From positions 1-8,445 of the forward strand of contig CALBPH010000084.1 in the NCBI GenBank assembly GCA_937899365.1: DNA of 8,445 nucleotides, written 5' to 3'. The stretch comes from an uncultured Leptolyngbya sp. GTDB taxonomy: Bacteria > Cyanobacteriota > Cyanobacteriia > Phormidesmidales > Phormidesmidaceae. Positions 1 to 6,288 of this stretch are shown here, one piece after another (within the stretch, counting starts at the first letter, position 1; each line of letters starts with the position of its first letter). A program made the position numbers and the translations under genes. A model generated the notes under the pieces. That model was not told the DNA's origin and did no database searches. It saw nothing but the letters and a program-made list of their open reading frames with translations.

Positions 1-47
1 GTGAAGCTGCTCCTGTTGCTCTTGTTGCTCCTCAGATCAACGCGTAG
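1..47 (+). CDS. psbA: Photosystem II D1 protein, C-terminal tail only (partial)
   Basis: Only the last 14 codons and the stop (TAG, 45-47) are in the window; the reading frame begins with a broken codon at 1-2. The visible peptide is EAAPVALVAPQINA. From memory of the family, cyanobacterial D1 precursors end in a segment like S-x-E-x-A-P-V-A-x-x-A-P-x-I-N-G. This lies after Ala344 and is removed by the carboxyl-terminal protease CtpA so that the manganese cluster can assemble. The visible residues would therefore all belong to the roughly 16-residue propeptide, and none to mature D1. The final residue is Ala where Gly is more usual. A terminator follows 32 bases after the stop. The assignment rests on a short but distinctive match, and the body of the gene lies outside the window. 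Which psbA paralogue it is cannot be told. Confidence 0.85.
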   Translation, partial: EAAPVALVAPQINA

Positions 48-79
48 TTGACTTGGTTTTGTAACCTAGCTTAAGTCTC

Positions 80-109
80 AAAGGCACCTATCCTTGGATA
101 GGTGCCTTT
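80..109 (+). terminator. Hairpin terminator downstream of psbA
   Basis: A 14-bp perfect inverted repeat (AAAGGCACCTATCC, then TT, then its complement) lies 32 bases after the psbA stop. It is followed by GTCATTTT, so the U-tract is short and interrupted. Position and stem strength make it the likely 3' end of the psbA message. The perfect stem could also stop transcripts arriving from the minus strand. Confidence 0.8.
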
Positions 110-118
110 GTCATTTTA

Positions 119-139
119 AAGCTGTTTTCCCCACAGCTT
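119..139. other. Short stem-loop in the psbA 3' spacer
   Basis: AAGCTGT and ACAGCTT form a 7-bp perfect stem around a 7-nt loop, 10 bases beyond the psbA terminator. Read on the minus strand it is followed by TTTAAAAT, so it could act as a weak backup terminator for minus-strand transcripts. It may also be chance. The rest of the spacer up to about 257 shows no ORF or RNA gene I can recognise. Confidence 0.35.
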
Positions 140-257
140 ATTGATGCATATATATTTGTGATATGTCAGAGAAGCTCTTCAACGTAAGGCTGTACCCGTT
201 GTCCTGATCAATCTGACGACGGATTTCCAAAGAGTTATAGATATACTAAAAATTACT

Positions 258-283
258 AAAAAAGGAGGCCATTAGACCTCCTT
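258..283 (-). terminator. Rho-independent terminator of the small gene 519-325
   Basis: On the minus strand AAGGAGG, an 8-nt loop and CCTCCTT form a 7-bp GC-rich stem that runs directly into six U (complement of 258-263) and then more U-rich sequence. It lies 42 bases past the stop of the small minus-strand gene. This is a classic intrinsic terminator, and it supports that gene being real and separately ended from psbA. Confidence 0.85.
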
Positions 284-324
284 CCTGTACTGAGTAATTG
301 ACGAGCTATTGGGGAGAGTTCCAG

Positions 325-519
325 TTAGTAAGCAAGGGTCTCTAGCGTTTCCCTCAGATATCGCCGCACTAACTGCTCTAACGGAGTCTTATCCAATGTG
401 TCACTGGGTAGCTCTGATTTCCATCGTTGAAATCCGGCACTACTGCAGATGGCACGCTGCAGGCTTAGCCAGACATTCGCGTTTTCAGAGCTAGATAGAG
501 TGGAGGATTGAGTAGCCAT
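325..519 (-). CDS. Small conserved cyanobacterial protein of unknown function (64 aa)
   Basis: The frame stays open upstream to a TTG at 591 (88 aa), but I chose the ATG at 519. The 24 extra residues are unremarkable, and the conserved-looking part begins later. The protein starts MATQSS with a Ser-rich head. It then has a helical core with VWLSLQRAI (about residues 16-24) and GFQRW (about 29-33), and ends in the charged helix LVRRYLRETLETLAY. I recall short cyanobacterial proteins with this GFQRW...YLRETLETLAY pattern, but know of no assigned function. There is no signal peptide or membrane segment, so it is likely cytosolic. The ribosome site is weak (AGGG about 8 bases upstream). A strong terminator follows at 258-283, and a dyad that may be its operator lies at 627-649. 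Function unknown. Confidence 0.75.
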   Translation of the reverse strand: MATQSSTLSSSENANVWLSLQRAICSSAGFQRWKSELPSDTLDKTPLEQLVRRYLRETLETLAY

Positions 520-626
520 AGGTTTCCCTGCGTAAGCTGAGCGACTGAGTATTTCATCGTTTTCTCTCTCTACGATAACGCAGGCATTCAAGACATGTTG
601 TGCCTATGGTCACGGTTTGTATCGAG

Positions 627-649
627 TTGTGTACAAGTCAAGTACACAA
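627..649. promoter_or_regulatory. Operator-like inverted repeat upstream of the small gene
   Basis: TTGTGTAC and GTACACAA form a perfect 8-bp inverted repeat around a 7-bp spacer. On the minus strand TTGACT, a good -35 match, sits in the centre of the dyad (complement of 636-641). No clean -10 follows at 16-18 bp; the nearest is TACAAA at 14 bp. The half-sites resemble GTA/TAC binding sites, but the spacing is GTA-N9-TAC and not the N8 expected for NtcA. The regulator is unknown. Confidence 0.45.
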
Positions 650-678
650 TGGAAGGCAGCGTTACCTAGCCAGATAAC

Positions 679-714
679 TCAAAGGGAGCTCCATAGCTAT
701 GGAGCTCCCTTTGA
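679..714 (-). terminator. 36-bp perfect palindrome, probable 3' end of the infB transcript
   Basis: Positions 679-696 are an exact inverted copy of 697-714 with no spacer, giving an 18-bp perfect stem (with a small tetraloop in RNA). It lies 55 bases past the infB stop. It lacks a proper U-run on either strand, so it may act as a termination or 3'-end stabilising structure and not as a textbook intrinsic terminator. Its symmetry means it could act in both directions. Confidence 0.6.
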
Positions 715-769
715 AGGTACATATAGGCGATGGGCGAGAAAAACTCTACCTACATTCGATAGACGTCTA

Positions 770-3724
770 TTATGAACGACCTGCTAAAGTTCGTCGCTTC
801 GTGACCATCTTGAAGGCATTAATCCTATCTCCTTCTTGCCAATTGTTAAACTTATCAACGCCAATGCCGCATTCAAAGCCAGAGGCGACTTCTTTTACGT
901 CATCACGCATACGTTTTAGTGAATCAAGGTTACCTTCATACACTTGAGAACCGTCGCGCATAACTCGAATTTTGCAATTGCGAGTAACCTTGCCAGATAA
1001 TACGTAACATCCAGCGACAGATCCTTTGCGAACTGGGAAGACGGCTCGAACTTCTACTTCACCTAGGTCCTCTTCCACCAGTTCAGGTTCGAGTAAACCT
1101 TCCATAGCCCCTTCAATATCTTCGAGAAGCTTATAGATGATGTCGTAGTCTTGAATATCTACCCCTAAACGGTCAGATGCCTGTTGGGCCCCTGGGGCAA
1201 GTGTTGTATTAAAGCCGATGATAACGGCACCACTGGCAGCCGCTAGATCCACATCGGTTTCACTAATTTCCCCTGGAGCTGCCATCAGCACTCGAATTTG
1301 CACTTCGTCTTGGGGTAGCTGTTCTAGAGATGCCAGAATAGCTTCGAGTGATCCTTGTACGTCGGCTTTCAGCAGGATGTTGAGTTCTTTTAGTTCTCCT
1401 TCTTGTGCTTGAGCAGATAGGGTACTTAAGGTCACACGACGGGAAGCCATGGCTTGCTGTAGTCGTGACTGTCGTTGATCGACTGCTCGGCTATCGGCAA
1501 CACTACGGGCTTCTTTCTCAGATGCGAAGACTTCAAACTCGTCACCGGCTTGCGGCACATCGTTCAGACCCAAGACCTCTACAGCAAAGGACGGTGATGC
1601 TGCTTTAACCCGAGTTAGGCGGTCGTCAAGCATGGCTCGCACTTTACCAAACACGGAGCCCACAACCATGGAATCTCCGATTTTCAGGGTGCCATTTTGT
1701 ACTAGCAGTGTGGCAACAGGTCCCCGGGCTTTGTCTAGGTTTGCCTCAATCACCGTACCCTTAGCAAGTCTGTCTGGATTGGCATGGAGGTCCTCGACTT
1801 CAGCCTGCAGCAGAATCATCTCTAGGAGCAGATCGAGATTTTCTCCGCTGATGGCACTGACGGGAACCATAATGCTATCCCCGCCCCATTCTTCGGGGAC
1901 GAGGCCATGCTCCATTAGCTCCTGCTTAACGCGATCAGCACTGGCGGCCTCTTTATCGATTTTGTTAATGGCTGTGACAATAGGCACCTGAGCCGCTTTA
2001 GCATGGCTAATGGCTTCAATGGTCTGAGGGCGTACACCGTCATCGGCAGCAACCACTAACACGGCGATATCGGTGACGCGAGTACCACGAGCACGCATAG
2101 CTGTGAAGGCTTCGTGACCGGGGGTGTCTAGAAAGACAACTTGGCGGTCTTCATCATCGTGCTGTACGTCAACATGGTACGCACCAATATGTTGGGTGAT
2201 GCCCCCGGCTTCTCCACTGGCAACCTTTGCTTTCCGAATTGCATCTAACAGGGATGTTTTACCGTGGTCAACGTGGCCCATGATGGTCACGACTGGAGGT
2301 CGCGGCTTCAGACTCTCTAGGTCACCCTCGTCCAGCATCTCAGTCGTCTTCTTCGCTTCAGACTCAGCTTCGGCAGTTTCTACTTCGATTTCAAATGCCT
2401 CAGCCACCATCTTGGCGGTTGGAATATCTAGGGTTTGGTTGATATTGGTGGCAATTCCCTTGAAGAATAGGAACTTGATAACCTCAGTTTCGGGTTCTCT
2501 AATTTCTTGGGCGAGCTCATGCACCGTCAAACCGTTGGTGAGTGTAATCATTTCCGGCTTGTCTTCTACCACCTCGACTTTGCGATCGCGACGGTTGTGA
2601 TTACGAGACGACCCACCCCTACTGGGCATGGAACGGCTCTTAACGGTGGCTGGTTTTGCCTGCGTCTTGTGGGATTTTGGCTTAGGCGGCCGCATCAGTG
2701 AGATGCTCATCGGTGTGGCCGATGCATCCCCACTTGCATTGCCGTCTAGATCGTCAATGTCCTCATCTTCATCCAGACGCTGGGCACGACGTTTCTTAGT
2801 CGCATTTTTGCTTGCCCGTTGTCGCATCTCCTCCTCTTCACTTTCCCCGCGTGGCTTCCCTCGCTTGGGGGGACGGGTTGGTGCCGACGGTCGACGAACA
2901 TCAGGTCGTCGAGGTGCGCCAACTAAAACAGGTCCGCTACTGACATTGTCATCATCGGTGGCTGATACATCATCATCGGAGTCAACCGTTCCAGGGCTGC
3001 TGGGTTTAGGACGCCGAATCTCAATAACGGGCTTTGGTTTGAGACTGGGTTTTTCTTTAAGTAACGTGGGTTTAGCTTTTGGTTCACCACTACCCGAGTC
3101 TGACGTTCTGCCGTCGGACTCACCGGCTAACCTCAATCCCCGTGGCTTTGGTGCTGATGTTGACCGAGAGGGAGGGGAGACCAGTCTCGGCTGAATAATC
3201 TGTGGTCCAGGACCAGAAGATCCTTTCGAGGATGGTGTTGAAGACGACGCATCGCCACTCGCCGCCGTTGTTGGACGAGGGACTGGCTTTGAAGCGACCC
3301 TAATAGCTGGTTTAGGACGTCCAGGACGACTTGGAGGCTTTCTGAGATTATCGGCTGCTGCTCCATCTCCTTGATCTGGAGTGTCTGATGGAGGGTTGGG
3401 AGCAGAAAGTTTCGAGTCAGGCGGTTGAACCTCAGAGGGTTGATGTCGCCGAATTTCCAGAATTTGCTGTTTTCGGACAGGACGATTTGGAGCTTTGGGC
3501 TTAGAAAGAGTCGGCTTTTGCTTTGGCTTTGGAGTCGGCTTTTTCAGGGTGCGCTTCGGCTCTCCTGCTGCGCTCGAGCGAATTTTCTCCGCCTCTGACT
3601 CAGTAATAGTGCTGCTATGGCTTTTAACCGCTATTTCTAAACGCTCACAGATGGCCAGAATATCTTTATTGTCTAAATCTAACTCCCGAGATAACTCATA
3701 TATCCTGACTTTGCCATTGTTCAT
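770..3724 (-). CDS. infB: Translation initiation factor IF-2
   Basis: This GTPase delivers fMet-tRNA to the 30S subunit and promotes 50S joining. The 984-residue protein opens with an IF2_N helical module (1-50, KVRIYELSRELDL). A roughly 340-residue linker rich in Pro, Lys, Arg and Ser follows and is probably disordered. A second IF2_N-like module lies near 392-448. The G domain shows all expected motifs: GHVDHGKT (483-490), GGIT (507-510), DTPGHEAF (533-540), NKID (587-590) and SAIS (623-626). Domains II to IV follow, including the tRNA-binding C-terminal part (about 890-975, VRAVFPVRKGSVAGC). The ATG at 3724 has a ribosome site GAGGA (complement of 3733-3737) 8 bases upstream. It is the last gene of the rimP-nusA-ylxR-infB cluster, separated from ylxR by an unusually long spacer. 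The length is near the top of the family range because of the linker. Every motif is intact, so it should be functional. Confidence 0.99.
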   Translation of the reverse strand: MNNGKVRIYELSRELDLDNKDILAICERLEIAVKSHSSTITESEAEKIRSSAAGEPKRTLKKPTPKPKQKPTLSKPKAPNRPVRKQQILEIRRHQPSEVQPPDSKLSAPNPPSDTPDQGDGAAADNLRKPPSRPGRPKPAIRVASKPVPRPTTAASGDASSSTPSSKGSSGPGPQIIQPRLVSPPSRSTSAPKPRGLRLAGESDGRTSDSGSGEPKAKPTLLKEKPSLKPKPVIEIRRPKPSSPGTVDSDDDVSATDDDNVSSGPVLVGAPRRPDVRRPSAPTRPPKRGKPRGESEEEEMRQRASKNATKKRRAQRLDEDEDIDDLDGNASGDASATPMSISLMRPPKPKSHKTQAKPATVKSRSMPSRGGSSRNHNRRDRKVEVVEDKPEMITLTNGLTVHELAQEIREPETEVIKFLFFKGIATNINQTLDIPTAKMVAEAFEIEVETAEAESEAKKTTEMLDEGDLESLKPRPPVVTIMGHVDHGKTSLLDAIRKAKVASGEAGGITQHIGAYHVDVQHDDEDRQVVFLDTPGHEAFTAMRARGTRVTDIAVLVVAADDGVRPQTIEAISHAKAAQVPIVTAINKIDKEAASADRVKQELMEHGLVPEEWGGDSIMVPVSAISGENLDLLLEMILLQAEVEDLHANPDRLAKGTVIEANLDKARGPVATLLVQNGTLKIGDSMVVGSVFGKVRAMLDDRLTRVKAASPSFAVEVLGLNDVPQAGDEFEVFASEKEARSVADSRAVDQRQSRLQQAMASRRVTLSTLSAQAQEGELKELNILLKADVQGSLEAILASLEQLPQDEVQIRVLMAAPGEISETDVDLAAASGAVIIGFNTTLAPGAQQASDRLGVDIQDYDIIYKLLEDIEGAMEGLLEPELVEEDLGEVEVRAVFPVRKGSVAGCYVLSGKVTRNCKIRVMRDGSQVYEGNLDSLKRMRDDVKEVASGFECGIGVDKFNNWQEGDRINAFKMVTKRRTLAGRS

Positions 3725-3874
3725 CCAAATATTCCTCGCAATTTATTGAAGTAAGGTGTCACATAGACTTACTGCCCTTATCGAAACGACATTACATTTT
3801 ACCCTTGGGCATGTGGGCAATATCTAATTCTATCGACTGTTGGTACTAATTGGGCCATATTACATATCCAAAAA

Positions 3875-3888
3875 AGGACAATGGTCCT
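3875..3888 (-). terminator. Weak terminator-like hairpin upstream of infB
   Basis: On the minus strand AGGAC, the loop CATT and GTCCT are followed at once by TTTTTT. The stem is only 5 bp, so full termination is unlikely. Partial termination or a NusA-sensitive pause is possible. It lies 110 bases after the ylxR stop and 150 bases before the infB start. Confidence 0.4.
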
Positions 3889-3915
3889 AGTTTTATCGAA
3901 TATCATTCTGGCGGA

Positions 3916-3935
3916 TTCAATCAGCAGTGATTGAA
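3916..3935. other. Perfect stem-loop in the ylxR-infB spacer
   Basis: TTCAATCA and TGATTGAA form an 8-bp perfect inverted repeat around a 4-base loop, with no U-run beside it. It could be a protein-binding dyad in DNA or an RNA hairpin in an infB leader. Nothing in the sequence decides between these. Confidence 0.4.
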
Positions 3936-3998
3936 ACTAGCACGGGTCCTAAATTCTACCTTAGCATCATCAGCATTGGCCCTAAAAAACCCCTTAAC

Positions 3999-4265
3999 CT
4001 ACCCGTGGGAATGTACCGACTTCTCAATCGTGTGCTCCAGTTGCCGGTAAATATCTTCTGGAATCGAGGTCTTAAGCGAACGGCCCAGGCGATTTTTTTT
4101 ATGGGCTGAATTAAGACAGTCTAGGTGGGCACAGAGGTAGGCCGAACGTCCAGCACCCTGATTCAACTGCACAACACCTGTTGGATGAGTGCGGACAACT
4201 CTAAGTAGCTCATTACGATGGGTTGCCTTGCGACAACTCACACAGCGTCGATAATTGGGCTGCAT
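3999..4265 (-). CDS. ylxR: YlxR/RnpM-family RNA-binding protein
   Basis: This 88-residue basic protein of the DUF448/YlxR family carries the diagnostic N-terminal RRCVSCRK (C8 and C11) and the GRSAYLC block (39-45) followed by C50. The conserved basic segment HKKNRLGRSLK (55-65) comes next. The family is found between nusA and infB. The Bacillus subtilis member (RnpM) has been reported to bind RNase P RNA, and others bind nucleic acid. The ATG at 4265 lies 6 bases after the nusA stop. The only ribosome site, GAGGAA, is inside the last nusA codons, so translation is probably coupled to nusA. A run of eight A occurs in the K-K-N codons (complement of 4093-4100) and could be a slippage site. The C-terminus is short and ends in HSHG. 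Confidence 0.96.
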   Translation of the reverse strand: MQPNYRRCVSCRKATHRNELLRVVRTHPTGVVQLNQGAGRSAYLCAHLDCLNSAHKKNRLGRSLKTSIPEDIYRQLEHTIEKSVHSHG

Positions 4266-4271
4266 AGTAGG

Positions 4272-5651
4272 TTATTCCTCTTCAACTGCCGGCTCTTCTT
4301 CCATTACGGGATCTTCTTCCATCGCTGACGTTTCTTCAACTGCTGGCTTGTCATCGCTTACGTCTGGCTGCTCTATTTCTTGAGCGGCAGCTGCTTCAGC
4401 TGCTGCAAGATTGGCTGCTTTAATGGCTTCCATTTGAGCTGCCAGAGCGGCAGCAGCCTCTTCCTCTAGCAGCCGATATGCTTCCAGTTGGGTGTGTACC
4501 TTTTCGTCCTCAGCGTCGTAGTCATATTTAGCTGAGTCTTTGATGTCGATTTTCCAGCCCGTGAGCCGTGCGGCTAGCCGCACATTCTGCCCTTCTTTAC
4601 CAATGGCAAGACTCAGCTGATCTTCGGGGACTAGCACGTGGGCCTGACGATCTTCAGGATTCATCAGTCGGACTTCATCGACCCTGGCGGGGCTGAGGGC
4701 GTTGGCAATATAGGTCGCCGGATCTGGTGACCAGCGAATGACGTCAATTTTTTCGCCGCGCAGTTCGTTGACTACGACCTGAATGCGTGAGCCACGGGCA
4801 CCAATGCAGGCGCCGACCGGATCAACATCACGCTCTAAGGTATCAACGGCTATTTTAGTTCTAGGACCGACCGAACGAGAGGGGGGGTTAGCTTCTCGGG
4901 CGACGGCGCCAATACGCACCACCTCATCTTCGATTTCAGGGACTTCGTTTGAAAATAATTCGACGACGAGACTGGCATCGGCGCGGGAGACAAGCAGCTG
5001 TGGTCCTCTGTGGGAACCCTCTGATACTTTTTTGAGGGCTACGCGAAATGTAGCATTGGCTCGATAGTTGTCATTGGGTAGTTGATCTCGCTTGAGCAGC
5101 TCTGCTTCGACATCGGGTTGGCCCACACCACTGCTGACTGCCATAATCACGGACTGACGCTCAAACCGTAATACCCGTGCTTGGAGAATGGTGCCTTCTA
5201 AATCTTGAAATTCTTCTTGGATTAACCGTCTCTGCTGGTCGCGCAATTTTTGAGCGAGCACCTGTTTGGTTTGGATGGCGGCCATGCGGCCAAAATCTTT
5301 CTGTTCTGGTGTAACGTCTAGCACCACTTCATCGCCGATCTGGGCTTCGGGGGCAACTTCGATCACTTCTGCCAAGGAAATCTGATGATCAGGGTTTTCT
5401 ACGGCTTCGACGATCATCTTGCTGGATAGGACCCTAAAGCCTTCTTCCTCTGGATCGAGTTCTACTGCAAAATTTTCAAAATAGTCTTCGTCAAATTGAT
5501 TGCTATCCATACGGCGAGTCCGGCGATAGCGTTCGTATCCTTTTAGTAGGGCGTCTCGCAGTGCTTGCTCTACTGCAGAACGAGGCAAATTGCGTTCTCG
5601 ACTGATGCCTTCAATCATTTCCTGTAGGCTGGGCAGACTGACCATTGACAT
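4272..5651 (-). CDS. nusA: Transcription termination/antitermination factor NusA
   Basis: NusA binds RNA polymerase and nascent RNA, modulating pausing, termination and antitermination. Of 459 residues, about 1-140 form the polymerase-binding N-terminal domain. An S1 domain lies near 150-215. KH1 carries GACIGARGSRI (280-290) and KH2 AIGKEGQNVRLA (349-360). After KH2 comes an Ala/Glu-rich helix (about 390-425), then a strongly acidic tail with repeated PAVEE/PVMEEE units. No AR1/AR2 repeats as in E. coli are present, as expected for cyanobacteria. I chose the ATG at 5651 because a perfect AAGGAGG (complement of 5661-5667) sits 9 bases upstream; the next ATG, at 5645, would be 15 bases away. 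It lies 147 bases after rimP, and ylxR follows 6 bases after its stop. Confidence 0.99.
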   Translation of the reverse strand: MSMVSLPSLQEMIEGISRERNLPRSAVEQALRDALLKGYERYRRTRRMDSNQFDEDYFENFAVELDPEEEGFRVLSSKMIVEAVENPDHQISLAEVIEVAPEAQIGDEVVLDVTPEQKDFGRMAAIQTKQVLAQKLRDQQRRLIQEEFQDLEGTILQARVLRFERQSVIMAVSSGVGQPDVEAELLKRDQLPNDNYRANATFRVALKKVSEGSHRGPQLLVSRADASLVVELFSNEVPEIEDEVVRIGAVAREANPPSRSVGPRTKIAVDTLERDVDPVGACIGARGSRIQVVVNELRGEKIDVIRWSPDPATYIANALSPARVDEVRLMNPEDRQAHVLVPEDQLSLAIGKEGQNVRLAARLTGWKIDIKDSAKYDYDAEDEKVHTQLEAYRLLEEEAAAALAAQMEAIKAANLAAAEAAAAQEIEQPDVSDDKPAVEETSAMEEDPVMEEEPAVEEE

Positions 5652-5660
5652 GGGCTCTCT

Positions 5661-5667
5661 CCTCCTT
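5661..5667 (-). promoter_or_regulatory. Strong ribosome binding site of nusA
   Basis: AAGGAGG on the minus strand, 9 bases before the ATG at 5651, is a perfect match to the anti-Shine-Dalgarno end of 16S rRNA. It decides between the two in-frame ATG codons at 5651 and 5645. It is the best ribosome site in the window, in contrast to rimP, which has none visible. Confidence 0.85.
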
Positions 5668-5712
5668 AAACAAACAGACGTTTGATGCGAATAAAAGTAA
5701 GAATGATGCTGA

Positions 5713-5748
5713 TGTAGACCTGATATCCTTTGTAGACCTGATATCCTT
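5713..5748. repeat. 18-bp perfect tandem repeat in the rimP-nusA spacer
   Basis: TGTAGACCTGATATCCTT occurs twice in direct, head-to-tail order with no mismatch, in non-coding DNA 62 to 97 bases upstream of the nusA ATG. It is either a recent slippage duplication or a paired binding site. In the nusA mRNA the two units would lie in the leader ahead of the strong ribosome site. Confidence 0.9.
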
Positions 5749-5798
5749 GCGGGTATTTTTCTGTAGAAAGGCTGGGTTGCTGATGTTGTGTTGTCGTC

Positions 5799-6269
5799 TT
5801 AAGCTTCAACCTGATTACTTAGTTGTACTGATTCGACTAACTCTATAGGTAAGGCAACGCGGCGTCCCCTTTGACTAATGGCTAGTTTGCTTTCTGTCCG
5901 TTCTAGCAGGGTGCCTACCCATATGGTTTTTCCCTTATGAGGTGTGTGGAGGGTGACTTCAATGGCAAATCCCTTGAATACAATAAAGTCACGAGAGGTT
6001 TCAAGCTGGTTGGATACTCCGGGACTAGAAACCTCTAAAACGTAGGCATCAGGCAGGGTGTCAGAGGTTTCTAAGCTTTCCCCAAGGGCGATGCTCATGC
6101 GTTCGCAGTCATTTAAGCTGGTGTCAGTCTGACTGAGGTTACGGACATCAATGCGTAAGATAGGTGGGCTATGGTTGGTTTGAAAAACCGCGTCCACTAC
6201 TTCTAACCCCAATTCGGTGGCAAGTGGGGTCGCTATTTCAAGGACCTGTGGGATAACAGGATGGGCCAT
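5799..6269 (-). CDS. rimP: Ribosome maturation factor RimP
   Basis: RimP is needed for maturation of the 30S subunit, binding free 30S particles near S12. The 156-residue protein has the usual two parts. The N-terminal alpha/beta domain includes LRIDVRN (38-44), the LNDCERMS segment (52-59) and the hallmark YVLEVSSPGVSNQL (76-89). A small SH3-like C-terminal domain runs from about residue 92 to the end. The helix start PQVLEIATPLATELGLEVVD is typical of the family and supports the ATG at 6269. No Shine-Dalgarno sequence is visible before it; the 19-base stretch upstream is AT-rich and follows a terminator-like hairpin. It is the first gene of the rimP-nusA-ylxR-infB cluster. Length and motifs are normal. 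Confidence 0.97.
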   Translation of the reverse strand: MAHPVIPQVLEIATPLATELGLEVVDAVFQTNHSPPILRIDVRNLSQTDTSLNDCERMSIALGESLETSDTLPDAYVLEVSSPGVSNQLETSRDFIVFKGFAIEVTLHTPHKGKTIWVGTLLERTESKLAISQRGRRVALPIELVESVQLSNQVEA

Positions 6270-6288
6270 GGAAATTTACAAATTAAGC

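Larger units (their letters stand above)
3725..3998 (-). promoter_or_regulatory. ylxR-infB spacer, candidate infB leader with attenuator-like structure
   Basis: These 274 bases between ylxR and infB contain no credible gene. Read toward infB they contain, in order: a six-codon start-stop ORF (3976-3956); a perfect 8-bp stem with 4-nt loop (3935-3916); and a 5-bp stem with 4-nt loop (3888-3875) followed by six U. About 145 further bases lead to the infB ribosome site. GTCCT in the last hairpin could alternatively pair with an upstream AGGAC (complement of 3954-3958), which would undo it. The hairpins are visible in the sequence. Their role as an attenuator or internal promoter region is inference. 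Confidence 0.45.

Noticed and set aside
520..591. N-terminal extension of the small gene to a TTG start
   Set aside because: The 24 added residues look unlike the conserved core, and a normal ATG is available at 519.
627..649. NtcA or LexA binding site
   Set aside because: Half-sites are similar, but the spacing (GTA-N9-TAC, GTAC-N7-GTAC) does not match either consensus.
759..770. 12-bp palindrome ATAGACGTCTAT at the infB stop
   Set aside because: It is short, has no spacer or U-run, and partly overlaps the stop codon; it is most likely chance.
699..947. 82-codon + strand ORF starting inside the palindrome
   Set aside because: Most of it overlaps the infB C-terminus on the other strand; the ATG falls in the palindrome, and no ribosome site or domain is seen.
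2124..2600. 158-codon + strand ORF opposite infB
   Set aside because: It lies opposite the conserved G domain and second IF2_N module of infB, and the translation has no coherent domain.
2628..3194. 188-codon + strand ORF opposite infB, Ser/Arg/Gly-rich
   Set aside because: It is the antisense shadow of the infB linker; its composition mirrors the low-complexity codons of infB, and it has no recognisable domain.
3956..3976. Six-codon minus-strand ORF (M-L-M-M-L-R) as a leader peptide gene
   Set aside because: It is too short and lacks a clear ribosome site and any regulatory codon run; kept only as a note within the spacer.
3927..4109. 60-codon + strand ORF in the ylxR-infB spacer
   Set aside because: Over half overlaps ylxR antisense; there is no ribosome site or recognisable motif.
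5645..5848. 67-codon + strand ORF across the rimP-nusA spacer
   Set aside because: It arises from the in-frame 18-bp tandem repeat and overlaps both flanking genes on the opposite strand.
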